Shown piece by piece: positions 1-6,774 of a stretch of DNA of 23,172 nt. Position 1 is the stretch's first letter; each line of letters opens with the position of its first letter. The stretch lies in the NCBI GenBank assembly GCA_002316835.1, contig DCEG01000034.1:1-23172 (forward strand), written 5' to 3'. Below the pieces are notes generated by a model. The model made no database searches and was not told where the DNA came from. It saw only the letters and a program-made list of their open reading frames with translations. Source of the DNA: Bacteroidales bacterium UBA1035 (GTDB lineage: Bacteria > Bacteroidota > Bacteroidia > Bacteroidales > Dysgonomonadaceae). The position numbers and the translations under genes were made by a program.

Positions 1-561
1 GCCATTTTTGCATTATTGCTGATGTTGCTATTAGGTATTCTTTTCATTATAAATATTCGAACGAGAAGAAGTGCAAAAATGAAATTAATGATTATTGAGC
101 ACGAGGCAGAAAGGCAGGCTCTGGAAACAAAATTACTGGAAGAAGAGGCTAGTAAAAGGGATTGGCTTATACAAATATATGGATATATCTCCAATCGATT
201 GACCTCATTACAAGAGAGCTTTGATACTCTTTCCCAGCGATATGTATCTTCTCAACCCAAGGTATATGAAAACATGTACAATATTTTGCACACGACAGAA
301 TCGGATTTACGAGAAATGCCCAAAACATTAATCCCCGATGAAAATACATTTACCTTATATACCAATTTATCTAAAGAAGAGGCTGAATACTTCAACATCA
401 ACGAAAAGATCATGTTGATGCTGCTAGCATGTAAGGCAGACAACAGACAAATATCTACTTTCATGAACGCCTCCATTGAAAGTATCCGAGCAAGGAAGTC
501 GCAACTAAAAAAGAAAATGACGGATAAAGGTATCAATTCGTCCGATCTTTTCAACTTTTGA
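1..561 (+). CDS. C-terminal part of a membrane-anchored coiled-coil/HTH regulator (5' truncated)
   Basis: The frame is open from the first base of the window, so the true start lies upstream. The visible part begins with a hydrophobic stretch (A-I-F-A-L-L-L-M-L-L-L-G-I-L-F-I-I), a single membrane span, followed by a basic stop-transfer patch (RTRRSAK). A Glu/Lys-rich helical segment with coiled-coil character comes next. The last ~60 residues resemble a LuxR-like helix-turn-helix (NEKIMLMLLACKADNRQIST, then a recognition-helix-like SIESIRARKSQLKKKM). This arrangement is typical of Bacteroidota regulators that carry N-terminal TPR repeats in the periplasm, one membrane span and a cytoplasmic coiled coil plus HTH (DUF6377-like or related). 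The TPR part is not in the window and is inferred. Targets are unknown; the two small genes downstream are possible ones. Confidence 0.6.
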   Translation, partial: AIFALLLMLLLGILFIINIRTRRSAKMKLMIIEHEAERQALETKLLEEEASKRDWLIQIYGYISNRLTSLQESFDTLSQRYVSSQPKVYENMYNILHTTESDLREMPKTLIPDENTFTLYTNLSKEEAEYFNINEKIMLMLLACKADNRQISTFMNASIESIRARKSQLKKKMTDKGINSSDLFNF

Positions 562-764
562 TATCATTTTTACTGAAAAGCTTCAAAATACACTCCTTTT
601 CGACCGTTAAAAACTAATCACATAAGCATTTGACACAAAGGATAATACAACATTTATCACCGTTAAAATCATTAAGAGGTATTGCTTTTCGTGTCTTTTG
701 TGTGTTATTTTGTGTCGGTTATTCGTAAATTACTTTTTTAAATTTATTAAAACATAAACACATT
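562..764. other. intergenic region with a repeated 10-mer
   Basis: This 203-bp AT-rich gap separates the HTH regulator from the DUF3244-like gene. It holds two direct copies of ACCGTTAAAA (603-612 and 659-668). It also holds an 8-bp inverted pair, GACACAAA (632-639) and TTTGTGTC (709-716). A TAnTTTG-like sequence (706-712) is one base short of the usual -7 element. No convincing gene or terminator was seen. Confidence 0.4.
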
Positions 765-1157
765 ATGAAAAGAAAAACATTCCTCGTTTTTATCTCTTTG
801 TGCAGCGTTGTAATAATGTCTTCTTTTGTTACTTTAAGTTCAAACGAAGTAAATAGTGAGCAGGATAAAATTGCATTAAGTAGACAAGGTGGAACAACGC
901 GTTCATTGGATCTCATAGTGGATGGATCTACGGATCATCAAACAAACGTGACCGTATCGTTGATGAATTATACAGGCACTGCCATTGTGCAAATTATTGG
1001 AGGAAGAACTAATGCTCAGTATTATTTCGATGTAAACGAAATAGGATATGACGTCATTAGTATTGGCACATTGAGAGCTGCAACATATACAATCCGTATT
1101 ATTCTAGATGACGTAATTTACGAGGGTACATTCGTAAAAGAATCTACGGGCAGGTAG
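765..1157 (+). CDS. small secreted DUF3244-like protein
   Basis: The predicted protein has 130 residues and an N-terminal signal peptide: a basic start (MKRKTF) and a hydrophobic core (LVFISLCSVVIMSSFVTL). No lipobox cysteine is evident near the cleavage region, so export to the periplasm or surface is inferred rather than lipidation. The mature part starts with a polar linker (about residues 28-48) and then a short all-beta pattern. The C-terminal half (TYTIRIILDDVIYEGTF) has the G/T-x-Y-x-hydrophobic rhythm seen in DUF3244 and in small Ig-like C-terminal sorting-type domains. No enzymatic motif is visible. It lies 37 bp upstream of an AraC-type regulator on the same strand, so the two may be cotranscribed. 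The function is unknown; the family call rests on pattern only. Confidence 0.6.
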   Translation: MKRKTFLVFISLCSVVIMSSFVTLSSNEVNSEQDKIALSRQGGTTRSLDLIVDGSTDHQTNVTVSLMNYTGTAIVQIIGGRTNAQYYFDVNEIGYDVISIGTLRAATYTIRIILDDVIYEGTFVKESTGR

Positions 1158-1194
1158 CCATTTGTTGTTTAATTAATTAAAAAACTGCAAAGAC

Positions 1195-1650
1195 ATGATC
1201 GATAAGTATTTATTTACAGATGTACGAACTTGTACATTTAATTTTTCGAACGGTGAAAAAGCGGTTGTGAAGCCATCACGCAAAAAAGAACTTGTATTGG
1301 TCAAAATTATACCGCATACATCTAAGAGAAATGCTTTCCAGGAAACTGTAATCTCTAATTACCCCGACTCCAAAAACGTCCAGGAATTAGCAAAATATTC
1401 AGGCTACGATTGTCTGAAAACATTCACAAGACATTTTAAAAAATACTTTAATCAAACACCCTATCAATGGATGCTCGATAGAAAAATGGAAGAGGTACAT
1501 CACCTTGTTTTAGAATCTGATTTATCAATATCTGAGATTGCAAGTGTTTGTGGGTATAAGAATCTGACACATTTAGTAAATGCTTACACCAATAGGTTCG
1601 GTATCTCACCATTTAAAAACAGAATGCAGGAAAACAAAAATGCGATTTGA
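1195..1650 (+). CDS. short AraC-family HTH transcriptional regulator
   Basis: The protein has 151 residues. The C-terminal ~100 form an AraC/XylS double HTH: a first helix-turn-helix (NVQELAKYSGYDCLKTFTRHF followed by NQTPYQWML) and a second (LSISEIASVCGYKNLTHLVNAY, then RFGISPF). The second copy has the conserved I-A-x-x-C-G-Y and F-G-I-S-P-F signatures. The N-terminal ~50 residues are too short for a cupin sensor domain, so it probably acts as a small DNA-binding regulator, possibly with a partner. The ATG at 1195 gives the full domain and is preceded by an A-rich stretch, as is usual in this phylum. It probably forms an operon with the small secreted protein upstream. Its target genes cannot be read from the sequence. 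Confidence 0.85.
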   Translation: MIDKYLFTDVRTCTFNFSNGEKAVVKPSRKKELVLVKIIPHTSKRNAFQETVISNYPDSKNVQELAKYSGYDCLKTFTRHFKKYFNQTPYQWMLDRKMEEVHHLVLESDLSISEIASVCGYKNLTHLVNAYTNRFGISPFKNRMQENKNAI

Positions 1651-1780
1651 TCAATTTTCAAAGAAGGAAGTTATTGTTACACGATCTTCATGAAACAAAC
1701 ACGTCCTATAGGACAAAATCAGTGCGAATAATTCTTCTCATAAACTTAGCTGAACTTCATTGTGAATTAGGTCAATCGGA

Positions 1781-1810
1781 AAGCGCCCCCAACCTGGGGG
1801 CGCTTATTTT
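1781..1810 (+). terminator. strong hairpin terminator after the AraC gene
   Basis: A perfect 10-bp stem is formed by AAGCGCCCCC (1781-1790) and GGGGGCGCTT (1796-1805), with a 5-nt loop. It is followed by a short T-rich run (ATTTT). It lies between the convergent AraC gene and the glycogen phosphorylase gene, so it may act in both directions. Confidence 0.7.
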
Positions 1811-1814
1811 AATG

Positions 1815-1864
1815 CCGTCTGGGAGACGGTTTATGCATTTAAGTATCTGACGGACTAAACCGTC
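1815..1864. repeat. overlapping alternative hairpins next to the phosphorylase 3' end
   Basis: Two local hairpins occur: CCGTCT/AGACGG (1815-1820 with 1824-1829) and GACGG/CCGTC (1849-1853 with 1860-1864). A longer 9-bp pairing, GACGGTTTA (1825-1833) with TAAACCGTC (1856-1864), competes with both. The region lies 15 bp beyond the phosphorylase stop codon and could help end transcription or protect the 3' end on the minus strand. There is no clear U-tract. Confidence 0.45.
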
Positions 1865-1878
1865 GGATTTTATTGTAC

Positions 1879-4446
1879 TCAACTAATCCACTTCACATAT
1901 GCAAAGTCCATCCGATGAGGCAAATCAGCATTTTTTGGATAAACACGTAGAGCATACTGATGAGTACCCGGATCGTTCAATGCTTCCTTTGTTTGGAAAA
2001 AAAGTTTTGAACCTTCGGTCCTTACTAAATCAAATTCATATTTTTCAAGGAATTCGGCTTTATTCGAGACCGAGTCATAATCAACCATTACGCATTCAAG
2101 ACCTAGGTCGGCTGCAATGTCTTTTTTGTCGATGACAACCTCACCATAAACCTTATCCTTTCCGTTGTTAATATCAACTTCCTGAATAGGATCAAATTCT
2201 AATTTAAGTATTTCGATCTTATCCCATTTAGAAGCCGTATCCTCTTTCCAGCGAGCAATTTCTCTTGCTTTCGCAAAATTATTTTCGGCAAGTTGTTTTG
2301 AACGATTAGCCAGTTTCATATAGAAACGATCAAAATAATCATCCATCATTCGTTTGGTAGTATAGTGAGGAGCAATTTCAGCAATCGATTTTTTTACAAA
2401 TTTGATCCACTGAGGCGAATATCCGTTGCTATTGTGTGCGTAGTATAACGGTATAATCTCCGATTCAAGCATAGAGTAAAGTGTGGAAGCATCCAATTCA
2501 TCCTGAAAAGATTGGTTTTCATATGTCTTTTTGGCTGTCAGGGCCCATCCGCCTCCTTCTACATAACCTTCATACCACCAACCGTCTAACACCGAAAGGT
2601 TCAATACACCATTCATAATGGCTTTCTCACCTGATGTTCCCGATGCTTCCTGCAAACGGGTAGGAGTATTCAGCCATATATCCACACCTGAAACTAACCG
2701 TTTAGCCAGGCGCATATCGTAATTCTCAAGAAAAATTATTTTACCTAAAAACTGTGGCATTCGGGAAATCTCAACAATGTGCTTAATCAACGATTGTCCA
2801 CCACCATCAGCGGGGTGTGCTTTGCCTGCAAAAATGAATTTAACCGGGTGATCGGGATTATTTAAGATTTTCGCCAATCTATCTAAGTCTGAAAACAATA
2901 AATGGGCGCGTTTATAGGTGGCAAATCGGCGTGAAAACCCAATTATTAAAGCACCCGGCCTGATTTCTTCAAGCATAGAAATAATTCTCGAAGGATCGGC
3001 TTGATTCTTCAGCCATCCATCTACAAATTCACTTTTGATATAATCGATAAGTTTCTCTTTAAGGTGCATACGCAAACCCCAAACATCCTCGTCACTTATA
3101 TCGTAAACTTTTTTCCAGATATCAGGGTTAGATTGATCCAGATAAAAATCATTCCCTAAATTATTTTCGTAAAGCCTCTTTACGGATGAAGTTGCCCATG
3201 TTGGCAAATGGACTCCATTGGTGACATAACTAACATGAAGTTCCTGAGGAAAATAACCTTTCCAAACTGGCTGAAACATCTCCTGAGAAACTAACCCATG
3301 CAGTTTACTCACCCCGTTAGATTCCTGAGCCGTATTCAACGCGAAAACGCTCATCGAGAATTTTTCGTTTGAGCCGGGATTATCGCGCCCCATATCCATA
3401 AATTGATACCATGGAATACCGATTTTGTTTACTAGCGGCTCCATATACTTACGGATAAGCGACTCGTCAAAATAGTCATGACCCGCAGGAACAGGAGTGT
3501 GAACGGTATAAAGGGTTGATGCACGAACAACTTCCAATGCTTCGTTAAACGACAGTTTCTCTTCAGACACATAATCGTGCAGACGTTGAGCATTAATAAG
3601 CGCTGCGTGTCCTTCGTTCATATGATAGACATCTTTCTTGATACCAAGTTTTTTCAGAAGCAACATTCCGCCTACTCCAAGCAGATACTCTTGCTTCATG
3701 CGGTTTTCCCAATCACCACCATAGAGTTGACTTGTAATGGAACGATCGTACTCACTATTATGCTCAAGATCGGTGTCCATAAGATATAGCTTAATACGTC
3801 CTACTGCAACTTCCCAGATATTTGAATAAATAGTTCTGTCGTGGAAAGGCACTTCAAGTACAACAGGCTTATTGTTTCCATCCACTACCTGTGAAATGGG
3901 TAAACTACCAAAATTTTGTGCTTCATAATTAGCTATTTGCTGCCCATCCATCGATAAGGTTTGCGTAAAATAACCGTGACGATACAGGAACCCAACAGCA
4001 GTCATATCAACGCGGCTGTCACTGGCTTCTTTCAAATAATCACCTGCTAAAACTCCAAGTCCGCCGGAATAAATCTTCAATACATGAGACAAACCATACT
4101 CCATACTGAAATAGGCAATACTTGGACGATCGGTATTGAAAGGAACACTGATATAATTTTTATAAGATTGGTATGCACGATCTATTTTTGCCATCAGATC
4201 GGCATTTTTAATAATTTCTTCCGTCTTTTCAGTTCTTAAATTCTGAAGCAGCGCAACGGGATTTTTTCCGTTCTTTTCGTATTCATCAATATCTAAAAGT
4301 TCGAAGATATCTTTCGCTTCTTCGTTCCAGACCCACCAAAGGTTGTGAGCAATCTCTTCCAACGGTCTTAACTCCTCCGGCAAAATTGAATGTACGTACA
4401 CATCACGCCATACCGGATTGTTCGAATAACTCGCTTTAATAATCAT
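1879..4446 (-). CDS. glgP: alpha-glucan (glycogen) phosphorylase
   Basis: This 855-residue cytoplasmic enzyme would release glucose-1-phosphate from glycogen or other alpha-1,4-glucans with inorganic phosphate. It belongs to the shorter alpha-glucan phosphorylase type (GT35) with a DUF3417-like N-terminal domain, here residues ~15-55 (LRPLEEIAHNLWWVWNEEA). The conserved SMEYGL and GGLGVLAGDYLKEASD segments follow, then TNGVHLPTWA. The pyridoxal-phosphate lysine is K608 in TSGEKAIMNG, before LDGWW. The length fits the family. The ATG at 4446 is the first good start. The gene follows the GT3 glycogen synthase by 149 bp on the same strand, so synthesis and breakdown of the storage polymer are linked. 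It may be read through from the synthase or use the TATATTTG element at 4582-4589. Confidence 0.95.
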   Translation of the reverse strand: MIIKASYSNNPVWRDVYVHSILPEELRPLEEIAHNLWWVWNEEAKDIFELLDIDEYEKNGKNPVALLQNLRTEKTEEIIKNADLMAKIDRAYQSYKNYISVPFNTDRPSIAYFSMEYGLSHVLKIYSGGLGVLAGDYLKEASDSRVDMTAVGFLYRHGYFTQTLSMDGQQIANYEAQNFGSLPISQVVDGNNKPVVLEVPFHDRTIYSNIWEVAVGRIKLYLMDTDLEHNSEYDRSITSQLYGGDWENRMKQEYLLGVGGMLLLKKLGIKKDVYHMNEGHAALINAQRLHDYVSEEKLSFNEALEVVRASTLYTVHTPVPAGHDYFDESLIRKYMEPLVNKIGIPWYQFMDMGRDNPGSNEKFSMSVFALNTAQESNGVSKLHGLVSQEMFQPVWKGYFPQELHVSYVTNGVHLPTWATSSVKRLYENNLGNDFYLDQSNPDIWKKVYDISDEDVWGLRMHLKEKLIDYIKSEFVDGWLKNQADPSRIISMLEEIRPGALIIGFSRRFATYKRAHLLFSDLDRLAKILNNPDHPVKFIFAGKAHPADGGGQSLIKHIVEISRMPQFLGKIIFLENYDMRLAKRLVSGVDIWLNTPTRLQEASGTSGEKAIMNGVLNLSVLDGWWYEGYVEGGGWALTAKKTYENQSFQDELDASTLYSMLESEIIPLYYAHNSNGYSPQWIKFVKKSIAEIAPHYTTKRMMDDYFDRFYMKLANRSKQLAENNFAKAREIARWKEDTASKWDKIEILKLEFDPIQEVDINNGKDKVYGEVVIDKKDIAADLGLECVMVDYDSVSNKAEFLEKYEFDLVRTEGSKLFFQTKEALNDPGTHQYALRVYPKNADLPHRMDFAYVKWIS

Positions 4447-4581
4447 TTTTATTGTTTAATTTTGATTTTATTTCTTATTCAACAGATTATTAGGGAATTC
4501 TGCAGGTTGCAGCTGGTAATCCCATACTGTAATTTGTTTTGCTTTTATACCCAATCCTTAATTTTTCTCAGCAAAATCGCA

Positions 4582-4589
4582 CAAATATA
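4582..4589 (-). promoter_or_regulatory. possible Bacteroidota -7 element for glgP
   Basis: On the minus strand the sequence reads TATATTTG, matching TAnnTTTG. It lies in the gap after the synthase stop codon, which would leave a leader of about 125 nt before glgP. No clear TTTG at -33 is seen, so the call is tentative. Confidence 0.35.
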
Positions 4590-4595
4590 ATAAAC

Positions 4596-6296
4596 TTAAT
4601 CGGCTTTGTACCTTGCAGGTTTCGATAACCTCACAAAAGAGTTATGCAATGCTTTGCGATAAGCTTCCTGATAATGAGATATGAAATGCGCCCAATCAGC
4701 TCTATCAGAGAGTTCAGTCGCAATTTTCTTCAACACATTCACCTGATCTATACTCTTAAGTGTAAAATCGTAAATTGTAGTTGCAATTTCCTCTGCAACT
4801 TCCTTGTGATTGCTGTCATCCCTATAAATTACCTGCACACCGTCGTCTAATCCTTTAACCTCGTCGCCATGCTTCTTTGCCCAAACGCCAAAGCCTGCAA
4901 GTGTTGTGGTAATGGTAGGGATGGCAAAAGCTACACTCTCGTGAGGAGTATAACCCCAAGGTTCGTAATATGATGGAAAAACAGAAACATCAAGCCCGAT
5001 AAGCAAATCGTAATAGTCTTTGTTGAAAATTCCATCAAAACCATTTAGATACGATGGTACAAAAATCACCTTTACCCTGTCACTTTCTGCATTACAAAAG
5101 CCTAAATACTTCAGGTAGTTTACTATTTTGTCGCTATCAGGATCATGTAGCTGATGCGTTGTAAAAAGACAATCATTCCCTACTTTCTTTTTACTATTTT
5201 TCTTTTCTTCAGAGAACAAAACAGACTGCAAATCTTTTCTCGGGCCTTTTATCCATGCAGGAATCATAATAAACGCAATAACGTCTTTGGATAATTGTTG
5301 CATACTGCGCAGGGAATTGAGCGCATCAATAAAAACGTCAATACCTTTATTTTTGTACTCGTACCTTCCGCTAATCCCAACTAACAGAGCATCGGGATGC
5401 ACAAAATGGCCAAGCAATTTCTCCGCAACATTCAAAAGTGTTTCGCGTGCTTTTTTGCGGGTACGCCTGTAATTTAACCCCTTAGGGATAAACCCTTTTT
5501 CAAAGCCATTTGGAGTTACCACATCCGGCTGGCGCTGAAGAAATTGAGCGCATTCTTGTGCCGTAATATCGCTCACGGTAGTAAAACAGTCCACACTTTG
5601 TGCTGCTCTCTTCTCAATAGAGTGTTTCGCAACCATATTGAGCTGACGTGCCATCTGATCGCCGTTATAGCTTTTCAAATGATTATAAAGCGGCATATTG
5701 TTTCCGGCAATAGAACGCCCGATTCCTGTAGCATGTGTGGTAAATACCGTAGCAATCTTAGGGACGTATTTCTTGATGTACAAGGCGCCCATACCCAATT
5801 GCCATTCGTTGAAATGTGCAATGACATTACTTGCCTCGAGATGATGAAACCGATAAAAACTCTCCATCACAACGCCGGAAGCATAAGCAAACATACACGA
5901 TTCATCATAATCGCCGTATGCCTGCATGGAATCCACTCCAAAGTCGAGCCACATCTCTGAATAGATGTTATTCTTTTTCTCAAAAAACTTATCAAATTTT
6001 ATGAGAAAAACAATGGGTTTACCAGGCACATTCCATCTCCCTACCCTTATTTCAAGATTCTGATTTATTCGTGCAAAATCTCTCCAAGCAGCATAAAGTT
6101 GATCGTCTTCTGTAAACCATGGATTCTCCGTTTTTTTCAGAACATCAGGGCCGAAGAAAATAATCCTGTCTTTATATAATTTTTGTAGTGAATTCGCTTT
6201 TGTCGATAATACAGTGTAAATGCCACCTACCTTATTACACACTTCCCAACTGGTCTCAAAAATATAATCGGGCTTGTGTCTTGCATCAATTTGCAT
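4596..6296 (-). CDS. GT3-family glycogen synthase (eukaryote-like)
   Basis: The protein has 566 residues and resembles fungal/animal glycogen synthase (GT3) more than bacterial GlgA (GT5). It opens with FETSWEVCNKVGGIYTVLSTKA, the GT3 donor-site start (E-V-x-N-K/R-V-G-G-I-Y-x-V-L). HFNEWQLGMG matches the GT3 acceptor-domain segment. The C-terminal domain holds the E-x7-E retaining-transferase motif at E445/E453 (SYYEPWGYTPHE), followed by TITTTLAGFGVWA. The eukaryotic N- and C-terminal phosphoregulatory tails are absent. The sugar donor, UDP- or ADP-glucose, cannot be decided from the sequence alone. It probably forms a glycogen operon with the phosphorylase downstream and is divergent from mfd. 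A TATCTTTG promoter element lies about 26 bp upstream of its ATG. Confidence 0.9.
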   Translation of the reverse strand: MQIDARHKPDYIFETSWEVCNKVGGIYTVLSTKANSLQKLYKDRIIFFGPDVLKKTENPWFTEDDQLYAAWRDFARINQNLEIRVGRWNVPGKPIVFLIKFDKFFEKKNNIYSEMWLDFGVDSMQAYGDYDESCMFAYASGVVMESFYRFHHLEASNVIAHFNEWQLGMGALYIKKYVPKIATVFTTHATGIGRSIAGNNMPLYNHLKSYNGDQMARQLNMVAKHSIEKRAAQSVDCFTTVSDITAQECAQFLQRQPDVVTPNGFEKGFIPKGLNYRRTRKKARETLLNVAEKLLGHFVHPDALLVGISGRYEYKNKGIDVFIDALNSLRSMQQLSKDVIAFIMIPAWIKGPRKDLQSVLFSEEKKNSKKKVGNDCLFTTHQLHDPDSDKIVNYLKYLGFCNAESDRVKVIFVPSYLNGFDGIFNKDYYDLLIGLDVSVFPSYYEPWGYTPHESVAFAIPTITTTLAGFGVWAKKHGDEVKGLDDGVQVIYRDDSNHKEVAEEIATTIYDFTLKSIDQVNVLKKIATELSDRADWAHFISHYQEAYRKALHNSFVRLSKPARYKAD

Positions 6297-6321
6297 ATAA
6301 AAGAACTGAAATTTTGAAACG

Positions 6322-6329
6322 CAAAGATA
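6322..6329 (-). promoter_or_regulatory. -7 promoter element for the glycogen synthase gene
   Basis: The minus strand reads TATCTTTG, a perfect TAnnTTTG match. It is 25 bp from the ATG at 6296, giving a short leader of roughly 15-20 nt. About 21 nt further upstream the sequence is TTTTCG rather than a clean TTTG. Confidence 0.6.
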
Positions 6330-6754
6330 CAGATTTAAAGTTGAAAATCGAAAATGGAGATATTAAAAGTGTAATTTTAACAACTTTCCACACAGTAACA
6401 TGATGAATAAAAAGATTAAAATGACATTCGTCTTGTGATTTTAAATTACCATAAATTACAGTTAAAATAAAGGAGGATGGCTACGATAGGTTATGTAGAC
6501 GATTCCCATTGTTTACATAAGAGGTATACCAAACTTTTTTTGATTGTCATTCTGAACTTAGCTTAATGAAATAAAGAATTTAAATAATCTTTACAAACCA
6601 GCCTCAATAGAAATTACTGTTTTTCATTTAATGTCACAAAATGAAACGAATGTTCCTATTCAGGAATAGCTCTTCTTATCCTGATTTTCTTACTTTGATT
6701 CAACTACCTGGGTAAAAGATAAGGAGACGCATTCACAAATCGTAATTTCTTTTG

Positions 6755-6762
6755 TACATTTG
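6755..6762 (+). promoter_or_regulatory. -7 promoter element for mfd
   Basis: The sequence TACATTTG matches TAnnTTTG and lies only 12 bp before the ATG at 6775. Transcription would start within roughly 5-8 nt of the start codon. The in-frame TTG at 6760 falls inside this element, which argues against that start. Confidence 0.5.
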
Positions 6763-6774
6763 CACCCAATTAAT

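Larger units (their letters stand above)
6297..6774. other. long divergent intergenic region (glycogen synthase / mfd)
   Basis: This 478-bp AT-rich stretch separates divergent genes. It carries the synthase promoter near 6322-6329 and the mfd promoter near 6755-6762. The middle (about 6350-6720) holds no convincing gene. Around 6543-6580 the sequence TGTCATTCTGAA followed by AAAGAATTT resembles a decayed copy of a dispersed palindromic element that I recall as common in Bacteroidota intergenic DNA; this is only a resemblance. A 29-codon frame at 6477-6566 is discussed under rejected items. Confidence 0.5.

Noticed and set aside
1703..1714. Perfect 12-bp palindrome GTCCTATAGGAC
   Set aside because: A single short palindrome with no second copy, U-tract or nearby start codon; not enough to call a site.
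1647..1850. 67-codon plus-strand frame after the AraC gene
   Set aside because: It starts at TTG overlapping the AraC stop region, runs straight through the strong hairpin terminator and has no protein-like pattern.
6477..6566. 29-codon frame starting at ATG after AGGAGG
   Set aside because: The purine run abuts the ATG with no spacing, SD motifs are rarely used in this phylum, and its end overlaps a sequence that looks like a decayed dispersed repeat. Probably chance.
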